A stretch of 42,404 bases of DNA from Bacillota bacterium (GTDB lineage Bacteria > Bacillota > Clostridia > Oscillospirales > Ruminococcaceae). Below, piece after piece: positions 7,367 to 14,638 of this stretch; within the stretch, counting starts at the first letter, position 1, and the number at the start of each line of letters is the position of its first letter. Where the stretch lies: positions 1 to 42,404 of the forward strand of contig JAEZKF010000009.1 in NCBI GenBank assembly GCA_023415575.1, given 5' to 3'. The notes under the pieces are model-generated. The model made no database searches. It was not told where the DNA came from and saw nothing but the letters and a program-made list of their open reading frames with translations. The position numbers were made by a program, and so were the translations under genes.

Positions 7367-7516
7367 TTATTTATTGTTTACGTTCTCGCACTTCTGATTT
7401 GCTACCGTGCAGGACGTTTTGCAGGCCGACTGGCAGGAAGCCTGGCACTCGCCGCAGCCGCCCTTTGCGGTGCTCTTCTTCAGATTAGCGGTATTTAATG
7501 TCTTAATATGTTTCAT
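7367..7516 (-). CDS. scfA: SCIFF ribosomal peptide precursor
   Basis: A 49-residue precursor of the SCIFF family (six cysteines in forty-five residues), a near-universal clostridial peptide modified by the radical SAM maturase downstream. The leader is MKHIKTLNTANLKKSTAKGG, and the cysteines are at 21, 24, 28, 32, 36 and 43. From memory, the studied thermophilic homologue carries a Cys32-Thr37 thioether, and Cys32 and Thr37 are present here at the same numbers. The ATG at 7516 lies seven bases after GGGAGG. A frame open to 7576 would add a non-conserved stretch that contains the promoter, so it is rejected. The biological role of SCIFF is still unknown. Confidence 0.95.
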   Translation of the reverse strand: MKHIKTLNTANLKKSTAKGGCGECQASCQSACKTSCTVANQKCENVNNK

Positions 7517-7547
7517 TGTTTTCCCTCCCGTCACTGATTCAATGCCT

Positions 7548-7576
7548 ATTTTAACACATATCAAAGGATGATGCAA
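7548..7576 (-). promoter_or_regulatory. Internal promoter of scfA
   Basis: On the minus strand TTGCAT (7576-7571) and TAAAAT (7553-7548) are spaced by 17 bases, directly after the stop codon of the TIGR04086 gene and 32 bases before the scfA ATG. It would allow scfA to be expressed apart from yajC. Confidence 0.6.
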
Positions 7577-7579
7577 TCG

Positions 7580-7996
7580 TTATTTTCGTTTTGTCATGAT
7601 GTTAACGCCGCTAATTCCGCCGATTGCTGCAGCTGTCAACATTAAAAGCAACTTTGCAAGAGCAAACAGGCCAATCCCCGAGCGCACAAACAGGATACTG
7701 AGCAAAAACATGATGACATATACGGTACCACCCGTCAAAAGGCCTAGTGGCAGCCCTTTGGCCCTCGTCATCCTAGCAGCAAAGAATCCGCCAAAAAAGA
7801 AAGCAATCGCCACTGAAAATACCGATATAGGAACTAATAGATTGGTCGGAATATCGGTCGCTGCAAATAAGGCTGCAAATATCAAGGATAATATCAGCAG
7901 CAGCACCACAGTAAATACAGCCGACACAATCGTTGGCTTAATAAAGGAGACATGTCTTTTATCTTCATGCTTTGCGTTCGCTGCAGCATTGTTCAC
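7580..7996 (-). CDS. TIGR04086 family membrane protein
   Basis: A 138-residue membrane protein with four hydrophobic helices (about residues 21-44, 49-70, 76-98 and 105-128), matching the TIGR04086 family of small clostridial membrane proteins found beside yajC and SCIFF genes. No enzymatic motif is visible and the function is unknown. I place the start at the GTG at 7996, which has GGGAGG ten bases upstream. A TTG at 8014 lies inside the Shine-Dalgarno region and is unlikely. The Shine-Dalgarno itself is buried in a strong hairpin (8004-8044). The gene is followed, after a three-base gap, by the scfA promoter. Confidence 0.8.
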   Translation of the reverse strand: MNNAAANAKHEDKRHVSFIKPTIVSAVFTVVLLLILSLIFAALFAATDIPTNLLVPISVFSVAIAFFFGGFFAARMTRAKGLPLGLLTGGTVYVIMFLLSILFVRSGIGLFALAKLLLMLTAAAIGGISGVNIMTKRK

Positions 7997-8003
7997 AACA
8001 AAT

Positions 8004-8044
8004 CGACCTCCCAATCATCCTTGCTAAAGGATATTCGGAGGTCG
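8004..8044 (-). promoter_or_regulatory. Hairpin sequestering the ribosome site of the TIGR04086 gene
   Basis: In the minus-strand transcript CGACCTCC (8044-8037) pairs perfectly with GGAGGTCG (8011-8004), and inside it ATCCTT pairs with AAGGAT around a four-base loop. The distal arm of the outer stem contains the Shine-Dalgarno of the gene starting at 7996. No T-run follows, so this is a translational rather than a terminator structure. Confidence 0.55.
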
Positions 8045-8082
8045 CAATGTTTATGACTGTCGATAGCTATAGGCTTTGGGGC

Positions 8083-8454
8083 TTATTTTGTTGCTGCGTC
8101 AGGGTCTTCGTGCGCGGTGTTGTTTGTCTGAACCGCCCATCTTGCAATGCGAATTTTGCTGCGGTCAGAGCCGGTCTCAATCACAACGGTATCCTCACGG
8201 ATGCTGACAACACGACCAATGATGCCGCCAACAGTGACGATTTCATCGCCAACCTGCAGGTTAGAGCGCATCTTCTGAATCTCTTTTTCCTTCTTCTTCT
8301 GAGGTCTGATCAGCAAGAAGTAAAATACGATAAAGATAAGAATAATGGGTCCAACCTGAATCAGCATTGCCAGTGTGGTATTTGCTGCACTCGCCTCACC
8401 AGAAGCTGTTGCAGCGGCATCCGCAGCGGCAGATAAAAAGAATAAGTTGTTCAT
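8083..8454 (-). CDS. yajC: Preprotein translocase subunit YajC
   Basis: A 123-residue accessory subunit of the Sec translocon that associates with SecDF. After a short alanine-rich N-terminus comes one membrane helix (about residues 29-50, LIQVGPIILIFIVFYFLLI) ending in the family RPQKKKEKE motif. A small cytoplasmic beta domain follows (LQVGDEIVTVGGIIGRVVSI). The start at 8454 follows TGGAGG. It is downstream of tgt but has its own -10 element. The secDF partners are not adjacent here; they lie at 40874-42271. Confidence 0.93.
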   Translation of the reverse strand: MNNLFFLSAAADAAATASGEASAANTTLAMLIQVGPIILIFIVFYFLLIRPQKKKEKEIQKMRSNLQVGDEIVTVGGIIGRVVSIREDTVVIETGSDRSKIRIARWAVQTNNTAHEDPDAATK

Positions 8455-8510
8455 CTTCTTCCTCCAGCTAGTTTTCGGTAAACTATTTTAATAAAGAATA
8501 AACTTTTATC

Positions 8511-8539
8511 ATTATACATAGAAAAAGTTCTACGCGCAA
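8511..8539 (-). promoter_or_regulatory. Promoter candidate of yajC
   Basis: On the minus strand a perfect TATAAT (8516-8511) lies 17 bases after TTGCGC (8539-8534), in the 118-base gap between tgt and yajC. The -35 match is poor. Confidence 0.45.
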
Positions 8540-8572
8540 TAGATTTGGTAAGAATACATAAATTGTTTACCA

Positions 8573-9712
8573 TTACGGTAACGTATTTCGCTTATCCAAA
8601 ATGGGCAGATATCTTTCGCAAAACTGTGCAAATTCGCCTTTTTCAATTGCATCACGAATTCGTTCCATCAGCGTATTATAGAAGTAAAGGTTGTGCATAA
8701 CCGCAAGACGCATTCCGAGCATCTCACCCGCCTTGAATAAATGCCTTAGATATGCACGGGAATGATTGCGGCAGGTAGGACAGTCGCAGTCTTCGGATAT
8801 CGGCCGATCGTCGCGCTGGTATTTTGCATTGATGATGTTAATGATGCCGTCAAAGGTAAAGAGGTGTCCGTGGCGGGCGTTGCGGCTGGGCATCACGCAG
8901 TCGAATAGGTCAACACCCCTGCTTACCGCCTCTATGATGTTACAGGGTGTGCCCACTCCCATCAGGTAACGGGGCTTATCTTGTGGCATATAGGGCTCTA
9001 CTGCATCGATGACGCGATACATATCGGCAGCAGGTTCACCTACTGCAAGCCCGCCAATGGCGTAACCGTCTAAATCAAGTTCTGCAATCTTTTGCATATG
9101 AGAAATGCGCAAATCCTCATAGGTGCTGCCCTGATTGATGCCGAAAAGCAGCTGGTTTGGGTTGATTGTGTCCTGTAAAGCATTTAGCCTTTCCATCTCG
9201 TTTTTGCATCGAACCAGCCATCTGTAGGTGCGGTCACAGGATGCTGCCGCGTAATCATAGGGTGCGGGGTTTTCTACACACTCATCAAACGCCATAGCGA
9301 TGGTCGAACCGAGGTTTGATTGGATGCGCATGCTCTCTTCCGGCCCCATGAAAATCTTCTGTCCGTCTACATGGGACTGAAAGTAGACGCCTTCTTCCTT
9401 GATTTTACGAAGTTGTGCAAGCGAAAACACCTGAAAGCCGCCGCTGTCGGTGAGGATTGGGCCATCCCAGCCGATAAAACGATGAAGACCGCCCATATCC
9501 TTAATCAGGGTATCAGACGGGCGAATGTGCAGATGATAGGTATTGCACAGCTCAACCTGACACTTAAGATCCTTTAGGTCATAGGAAGAAATCCCGCCCT
9601 TGATTGCACCTGCCGTAGCAACATTCATAAATGCGGGGGTCTGGACCGTACCATGCACGGTGGTTATCTCGCCGCGTCTGGCCCTTCCGTCTTTTTTTAA
9701 TAGTTTGTACAT
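8573..9712 (-). CDS. tgt: tRNA-guanine transglycosylase
   Basis: A 379-residue enzyme that swaps guanine at the wobble position of GUN-anticodon tRNAs for preQ1 in the queuosine pathway. The catalytic Asp89 lies in LTDSGGFQVFSL, and the nucleophile region is RGVDLFDCVMPSRNARHG. The zinc site is CDCPTC plus a downstream His in the C-terminal part. The length matches the bacterial family. The start at 9712 follows GAGGAAA. It lies 17 bases after queA, so the two are translated from one message. No queuosine precursor genes (queC, queD, queE, queF) are in the window, so preQ1 may be scavenged or made elsewhere. Confidence 0.96.
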   Translation of the reverse strand: MYKLLKKDGRARRGEITTVHGTVQTPAFMNVATAGAIKGGISSYDLKDLKCQVELCNTYHLHIRPSDTLIKDMGGLHRFIGWDGPILTDSGGFQVFSLAQLRKIKEEGVYFQSHVDGQKIFMGPEESMRIQSNLGSTIAMAFDECVENPAPYDYAAASCDRTYRWLVRCKNEMERLNALQDTINPNQLLFGINQGSTYEDLRISHMQKIAELDLDGYAIGGLAVGEPAADMYRVIDAVEPYMPQDKPRYLMGVGTPCNIIEAVSRGVDLFDCVMPSRNARHGHLFTFDGIINIINAKYQRDDRPISEDCDCPTCRNHSRAYLRHLFKAGEMLGMRLAVMHNLYFYNTLMERIRDAIEKGEFAQFCERYLPILDKRNTLP

Positions 9713-9729
9713 ATCATTTCCTCAAATTC

Positions 9730-10755
9730 CTAGTAGATAAACATCGCATCCCCAAAGCTGAAGAAGCGGTAGCGTTCTTTAACAGCCGTCGCGTATGCCT
9801 GCATAGTATTCTCATAACCGGCAAACGCGCTCACAAGCATAATGAGCGTACTTTCGGGAAGATGGAAGTTTGTTATCAATCCGTCGAGTACCTTAAACTC
9901 AAAGCTCGGATAGATAAAGATATCGGTATTCCCCTCACAGGAGCAAATCTCGCCGTGTGTTGCATATGCTGCTTCCAGGGTACGGCAGCTCGTGGTTCCT
10001 ACGGCGATAACCCGTCCGCCGTTTTGCTTTGTCTTGCGAATCAGCTCAGCGGTCTGCTCAGGTATAGCGTAATGCTCGGTGTGCATCTTGTGGTCGAGGA
10101 TGTTATCCTCCTTCACCGGCCTAAAGGTCCCGAGTCCGACATGAAGGGTGACAAATCCGATGTTAACCCCAGCGTCCTTAACGGTGTTAAGCAGCTCATT
10201 GGTAAAATGCAGGCCTGCAGTCGGTGCTGCGGCGGAGCCGAGCTCCTTTGAGTACACCGTTTGATACCGTTCGCGGTCTTTAAGCTTCTCTTTAATATAC
10301 GGCGGAAGCGGCATCAACCCAATCTGTTCAAGCACCGCAAAAAAGCTGCCGTCACATTCAAATCTGGCAAGGCGGTTACCGCCTTCGAGCACATCCTCGA
10401 TGGTTGCGTACAGGAGTCCGTCGCCGAATACAAACCGGTGTCCGGGTTTTGCGCGCTTGCCAGGGCGCACAAGAATCTCCCATAGCTTCTCTGCCTTTTG
10501 CTCAAGCAGCAAGAACTCAATATCATTGCCGGTATCGGTTCGCTTGCCGTACAGGCGCGCGGGCAGAACACGAGTATCGTTCAAAATAAGTGTATCCCCT
10601 TTGCGCAGCAGGGTCAAGATATCGTGAAAGTGCAGGTGGGTAATCTCCCCTGTTTTGCGGTCAAGGGCCATTAAACGAGAGGCATCGCGGGGTTCAATTG
10701 GCGTCTGTGCGATGAGTTCTTCGGGTAAATCATACCAAAAATCGGATTTTTTCAT
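9730..10755 (-). CDS. queA: S-adenosylmethionine:tRNA ribosyltransferase-isomerase
   Basis: A 341-residue enzyme that transfers and rearranges the ribose of SAM onto preQ1-tRNA to give epoxyqueuosine. Family signatures are FWYDLPEELIAQTPIEPRDASRLM at the N-terminus (given here in part), then LILNDTRVLPARLYG, and later AAPTAGLHFT and ITNFHLPESTLIMLVSAF. The ATG at 10755 is nine bases after GGAG. A TTG two codons upstream is less likely. It is followed by tgt and lies divergent from the lysine operon. Confidence 0.96.
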   Translation of the reverse strand: MKKSDFWYDLPEELIAQTPIEPRDASRLMALDRKTGEITHLHFHDILTLLRKGDTLILNDTRVLPARLYGKRTDTGNDIEFLLLEQKAEKLWEILVRPGKRAKPGHRFVFGDGLLYATIEDVLEGGNRLARFECDGSFFAVLEQIGLMPLPPYIKEKLKDRERYQTVYSKELGSAAAPTAGLHFTNELLNTVKDAGVNIGFVTLHVGLGTFRPVKEDNILDHKMHTEHYAIPEQTAELIRKTKQNGGRVIAVGTTSCRTLEAAYATHGEICSCEGNTDIFIYPSFEFKVLDGLITNFHLPESTLIMLVSAFAGYENTMQAYATAVKERYRFFSFGDAMFIY

Positions 10756-10794
10756 ATGCAAATTCTCCTGAAAGGACGATTTTTACAAATTAAA

Positions 10795-10823
10795 TTGACA
10801 TATCGATACTTGAATGATAATAT
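10795..10823 (+). promoter_or_regulatory. Promoter of the lysine operon
   Basis: A perfect -35 TTGACA (10795-10800), a 17-base spacer and TAATAT (10818-10823) lie just before the riboswitch. This is one of the two strongest promoters in the window. Confidence 0.8.
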
Positions 10824-10837
10824 GTCTTTATTGAAAT

Positions 10838-11010
10838 GGATAGAGGCGCGGGTTCAATGAGTAGCCATACGCAAGATCGGTCGGGATCGTTTGAGCGTTG
10901 GTGAAAGGTGAAACCGCCGAAGGAAGCAGAACCGGCGGCTGCTGTCCTGGTTGCATGACCGAACAGGCTTGCAACTGTCATCATTATAATAATGATGGAG
11001 AGCTATACAC
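10838..11010 (+). promoter_or_regulatory. Lysine riboswitch (L box)
   Basis: The conserved blocks of the lysine aptamer appear in order: GATAGAGGCGCG, then AGTA, GGTGAAAGG, CGCCGAAGG, ACTGTCATC, and the closing GATGGAGAGCTAT that pairs back with the start. It lies between a consensus promoter and a terminator, upstream of asd, dapA, dapB and an ACT gene. By family knowledge, lysine binding favours the terminator and so turns off lysine and diaminopimelate synthesis. Confidence 0.93.
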
Positions 11011-11078
11011 CAATTTCACAATTTTATACTATATTTGTGTTTTGGTCAATAGCCCCATATTTATTAAATTGGTACACT

Positions 11079-11105
11079 ATCCGGTTTTCAAGCCGGATTT
11101 TTTGT
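11079..11105 (+). terminator. Riboswitch-controlled terminator
   Basis: The stem ATCCGG/CCGGAT (11079-11084 with 11093-11098) with an eight-base loop is followed by TTTTTTG. It lies 78 bases before the asd start and is the expression platform of the lysine riboswitch. Confidence 0.8.
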
Positions 11106-11182
11106 TACCCTTTCGTCGATATATAAAATCTAAAAAGTGTAACAATTCCATCATCATATTCGCAAAAAGGAGAACAGATGTT

Positions 11183-12262
11183 ATGAAACAGTATCAGGTC
11201 GGCATTATTGGTGCAACGGGAATGGTCGGGCAGCGATTCATCACCCTGCTTGAGAATCATCCGTGGTTTAAAATTAAACTGGTTGCGGCCTCTCCGCGGT
11301 CTGCAGGCAAAACCTATGCCGAAGCTGTAGGAAACCGCTGGGCGATGAAAACCCCGATGCCCGAGCAGGTAAAAAATCTGGTGGTGATGGATGCGACTGC
11401 TGATGTGCAGAAGATTGCCGCACAGGTGGATTTTGTGTTCTGCGCCGTGGATATGAAAAAGGATGAAATCAAAGCGCTTGAGGAGACCTACGCAAAGGCA
11501 GAGTGCCCGGTTATCTCCAACAACTCGGCGCACCGCAATACACCCGATGTACCCATGATCATCCCCGAAATCAATGCCTCGCACATGGAGGTTATCGCTG
11601 CTCAGCGTAAACGCCTCGGCACCAAGCGCGGATTTATCGCAGTAAAGAGCAACTGTTCTTTGCAGAGCTATGTACCTGCGCTGCATCCCCTAATGGAGTA
11701 TGGTGTAAAAAATGTGCTCGCATGCACCTATCAGGCGATTTCCGGTGCGGGCAAGACGTTTGAGACATGGCCCGAGATGATAGATAACGTTATCCCCTTC
11801 ATCGGCGGCGAGGAAGAAAAAAGTGAGCAGGAACCGCTTAAGATTTGGGGCGAAGTCAAGGACGGCCAGATTGAGCTTGCCTCTTCTCCGTCCATTACAA
11901 CCCAGTGCATCCGTGTTCCCGTAAGCGACGGTCACCTTGCGGCGGTGTTTGTATCCTTTGACAAAAAGCCTTCGATGGATGAAATCAAGGAAAAATGGGC
12001 GAACTTTGCGGGTGAGCCCCAGCGGCTTTCTCTTCCCTCTGCACCAAAGCAGTTTATTCACTACTTTGAGGAGGATAACCGCCCGCAGACCCGCCTTGAC
12101 CGTGACCTTGAAAACGCAATGGCGGTATCGGTTGGCAGACTGCGCCCCGATACGCAGTACGATTACAAGTTTGTATGCCTCTCTCATAACACGGTGCGCG
12201 GCGCTGCCGGCGGCGGTGTTTTGATGGCAGAGCTGCTTGCTGCTAACGGCTATTTTGACTAG
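11183..12262 (+). CDS. asd: Aspartate-semialdehyde dehydrogenase (archaeal/fungal-type)
   Basis: A 359-residue enzyme that reduces aspartyl phosphate to aspartate semialdehyde with NADPH. The nucleotide motif is GATGMVGQRF (residues 10-19), and the catalytic cysteine is Cys158 in VKSNCSLQSY. The length and the segments AISGAGKTFETWPEM and GGEEEKSEQEP point to the archaeal/fungal branch of the family rather than the usual bacterial one. The ATG at 11183 has AAAGGAG ten bases upstream; an in-frame extension to 10898 runs through the riboswitch and is not coding. A two-codon ATG-TTA-TGA overlaps the start. It is the first gene of the lysine-controlled operon. Confidence 0.95.
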   Translation: MKQYQVGIIGATGMVGQRFITLLENHPWFKIKLVAASPRSAGKTYAEAVGNRWAMKTPMPEQVKNLVVMDATADVQKIAAQVDFVFCAVDMKKDEIKALEETYAKAECPVISNNSAHRNTPDVPMIIPEINASHMEVIAAQRKRLGTKRGFIAVKSNCSLQSYVPALHPLMEYGVKNVLACTYQAISGAGKTFETWPEMIDNVIPFIGGEEEKSEQEPLKIWGEVKDGQIELASSPSITTQCIRVPVSDGHLAAVFVSFDKKPSMDEIKEKWANFAGEPQRLSLPSAPKQFIHYFEEDNRPQTRLDRDLENAMAVSVGRLRPDTQYDYKFVCLSHNTVRGAAGGGVLMAELLAANGYFD

Positions 12263-12322
12263 GCTTTTTTGCGCATATCCTTGACACCTTTGACATTATT
12301 ATCTGACAGGGAGGGTTTTTCA

Positions 12323-13222
12323 TTGAAGAAGACGGTTTTTACTGGCGCAGGCTGCGCCATCGTTACCCCGATGAACCCGGATGGCTCGATTAACTATACC
12401 CTACTCAATGAATTGATCGATTTTCAGATAGAAAATGGTACCGATGCTATCATTATTGCTGGCACCACCGGTGAAGCATCCACATTTACTGATGCGGAGC
12501 ACATCAATATCCTCTACCACGCAGTCAATGCGGTGGCGGGTCGTGTTCCTGTTGTAGCGGGCGCCGGCAGCAACGATACCTCATACGCGGTAGCACTCTC
12601 TAAGGAGGCCAAAACTGCCGGCGTTGATGCCCTGCTGCATGTTACCCCCTACTACAACAAGACCTCGCAGAAGGGTCTTGTAAAGCACTTTACGGCGATT
12701 GCAGATGCCACTGACCTGCCGGTTATTCTGTATAACGTACCAAGCCGTACTGGTATGAGCATCAGCCTTGCCGCTTACAAGGAGCTTGCAAAGCATCCCA
12801 ACATTGTCGGCACCAAGGAAGCCTGCGGCAACATCTCGGCCATTGCCGAGATCGCGGCTGAATGTGACCTTGACATCTATTCCGGCAACGACGATCAGAT
12901 TGTCCCCATCCTCTCTCTCGGCGGCAAAGGTGTTATCTCGGTGCTATCCAACATTATGCCCCGTGAGACCCATGATATATGCCGGCTCTACTTTGAGGGC
13001 GATGTGGCTGCAAGCTGTAAACTACAGCTTGAACTTTTAAAGCTTATTAACCATCTGTTTATTGACGTAAACCCCGTGCCCGTAAAGGCCGCGCTTGAGA
13101 TGATGGGCTATCCAGTAGGCCGCTGCCGTCCGCCCCTTGATACCTTAACCGACGAGCATGCGGCTATTCTCAAACAGTCGCTTGAGCGTCATGGACTGAT
13201 AAAAGCTGCAAACAACGGCTAG
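12323..13222 (+). CDS. dapA: 4-hydroxy-tetrahydrodipicolinate synthase
   Basis: A 299-residue TIM-barrel enzyme that condenses pyruvate with aspartate semialdehyde. Visible landmarks are GTTGEAST (48-55), Tyr137 in YNVPSRTG, and the Schiff-base Lys165 in GTKEACGN. I place the start at the TTG at 12323, which follows GGAGGG by six to seven bases; the frame open to 12269 adds 18 non-conserved residues and has no ribosome site. It lies 60 bases after asd and 16 bases before dapB, under lysine riboswitch control. In a spore-former its product also feeds dipicolinate. Confidence 0.95.
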   Translation: MKKTVFTGAGCAIVTPMNPDGSINYTLLNELIDFQIENGTDAIIIAGTTGEASTFTDAEHINILYHAVNAVAGRVPVVAGAGSNDTSYAVALSKEAKTAGVDALLHVTPYYNKTSQKGLVKHFTAIADATDLPVILYNVPSRTGMSISLAAYKELAKHPNIVGTKEACGNISAIAEIAAECDLDIYSGNDDQIVPILSLGGKGVISVLSNIMPRETHDICRLYFEGDVAASCKLQLELLKLINHLFIDVNPVPVKAALEMMGYPVGRCRPPLDTLTDEHAAILKQSLERHGLIKAANNG

Positions 13223-13238
13223 TTTGGGAGGAACGGAC

Positions 13239-13994
13239 GTGAAAACCAGAATTATTCTCTCTGGCTGCAGCGGTGCTATGGGAAAAGTGATTGCCCATTG
13301 TGCTGAGCAGCGCAGCGATTGCGAAATCGTTGCAGGTATCGACATCAATGCAAATAGGTACGCTGATTTTGACGTATTCACCTCACCGGATCAGGTCACA
13401 GTCGATGCGGATGTAATTATTGATTTCTCTCATCCCACTGCCCTGCCTCCCCTGCTTGAGATGGCAAGGCTTAGGCACCTGCCCGTTGTCGTCTGCACAA
13501 CCGGACTTAGCGAAGACCAGCAGGACTTAATGAAAACTGCCGCCAAAGAGATTCCTATTTTCCATTCCGGCAATATGTCACTGGGTATAAACCTGATAAT
13601 CTCACTTGCCAAAAAGGCAGCACAGGTTCTAGGCAACGAGTTTGATATCGAGATTATCGAAAAGCACCACAACCGCAAGCTGGATGCACCCAGCGGCACC
13701 GCGCTCATGATAGCAAACGCTATCAATGAGACTCTGGATAACCGATGCCGGTATGAGTATGACCGTCATATTCGGCGCGAAAAACGCCCGAAGAATGAGA
13801 TTGGCATCCACGCTGTTCGCGGCGGAACCATCGTAGGTGAGCATGAGGTTCTGTTCGCTGGCCCCGATGAGATTGTAACCATCTCGCACAGCGCCCGTTC
13901 ACGCGATGTGTTTGCAACAGGAGCCATCAATGCGGCCATTTTCCTCTATGCACAGCAGCCCGGTCTTTACGACATGGCCGACTTGCTCGCATAA
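13239..13994 (+). CDS. dapB: 4-hydroxy-tetrahydrodipicolinate reductase
   Basis: A 251-residue NAD(P)H-dependent reductase that makes tetrahydrodipicolinate. The nucleotide-binding loop is GCSGAMGKVI (residues 9-18). The signature EKHHNRKLDAPSGTAL carries the catalytic His-His and Lys and the substrate-binding loop. The GTG at 13239 follows GGGAGGA by about seven bases, which decides the start over the in-frame codon at 13224. The C-terminal dimer region ends FATGAINAAIFLY. It belongs to the same operon as asd and dapA. Confidence 0.95.
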   Translation: MKTRIILSGCSGAMGKVIAHCAEQRSDCEIVAGIDINANRYADFDVFTSPDQVTVDADVIIDFSHPTALPPLLEMARLRHLPVVVCTTGLSEDQQDLMKTAAKEIPIFHSGNMSLGINLIISLAKKAAQVLGNEFDIEIIEKHHNRKLDAPSGTALMIANAINETLDNRCRYEYDRHIRREKRPKNEIGIHAVRGGTIVGEHEVLFAGPDEIVTISHSARSRDVFATGAINAAIFLYAQQPGLYDMADLLA

Positions 13995-14035
13995 AGGTAA
14001 GCTAATCTAAGTATAGGAAAGGTAGGGTATTTACG

Positions 14036-14500
14036 ATGAACGGCGTATCAAGGCTAACCGTTACCGATGATGTTGCGCTTATTACGATAAACCGCGCCCC
14101 CGCAAACGCCGCACTGCTTGCGCAGATTCTCACGCAGTTTGCGGATGCGGGTATCAACATTGACATGATATCGCACGCGGCGCCTCAAGGAGAGTATACC
14201 TCACTTTCCTTCTCTATTCTCGGTGCTGACCTTGTAAAGGCGCTCGGTATTACCGCAAAGATATCCGAAACGATGCCCACCATCAAGCCCTTGGTCAGCA
14301 GCGGCAACTGCCAAATCCAGCTGTTTGGCGAGGAAATGGAGACAACACCCGGCGTTGCGGCACGCGCAATGCGTGCAATTGCATCGGCTAACGTGGACAT
14401 CACCATCATCACCACCAGTGCCGTGGACATTTCTGTTTTGGTATCGAACGCTCACAAAGAGGATGCCCTGGCGGCTTTGAAAAGAGAGTTTTCGTTGTAA
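14036..14500 (+). CDS. Stand-alone tandem ACT-domain protein
   Basis: A 154-residue protein made of two ACT-like repeats. The first spans about residues 5-75 (ALITINRAPANAALLAQILT, DAGINIDMISHAA). The second is about 90-154 (GVAARAMRAIASANVDITII, DISVLVSNAHKEDALAAL). This arrangement copies the C-terminal regulatory half of aspartokinase, but there is no kinase domain. As the last gene of the asd-dapA-dapB operon, 41 bases after dapB, it may be a separate amino-acid-sensing subunit for an aspartokinase encoded elsewhere; that is inference. GGAAAGG about twelve bases upstream is the likely ribosome site. Confidence 0.75.
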   Translation: MNGVSRLTVTDDVALITINRAPANAALLAQILTQFADAGINIDMISHAAPQGEYTSLSFSILGADLVKALGITAKISETMPTIKPLVSSGNCQIQLFGEEMETTPGVAARAMRAIASANVDITIITTSAVDISVLVSNAHKEDALAALKREFSL

Positions 14501-14509
14501 AAATTTTCG

Positions 14510-14539
14510 ATTGAAAAGATAAAACCGTTAAAAACGGTT
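14510..14539 (-). terminator. Terminator candidate of the ABC-F operon
   Basis: On the minus strand AACCGTT/AACGGTT (14539-14523) is followed by TTATCTTTT. It is short and lies 100 bases past the ABC-F stop codon, inside the tail of the convergent lysine operon. Confidence 0.45.
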
Positions 14540-14591
14540 AATCCATCGAAAACAAGGCTCTGCAATTCTACAGATTTTCTACGTCATAAGC

Positions 14592-14629
14592 AAACGGATA
14601 TGTACGTGCTGCGTACATATCCGTTTTTT
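14592..14629 (+). terminator. Terminator of the lysine operon
   Basis: A 15-bp perfect stem (14592-14606 with 14612-14626) around a five-base loop is followed by TTTG, with six consecutive T at 14624-14629. It lies about 90 bases after the ACT gene. Confidence 0.9.
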
Positions 14630-14638
14630 GATTGTGGT

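Noticed and set aside
10898..11182. In-frame extension of asd by 95 codons
   Set aside because: The extension translates the lysine riboswitch and its terminator; the ATG at 11183 has the ribosome site.
11178..11186. ATG-TTA-TGA mini-frame overlapping the asd start as a regulatory leader peptide
   Set aside because: Only two codons long and shares the asd ribosome site; the lysine riboswitch already explains control.
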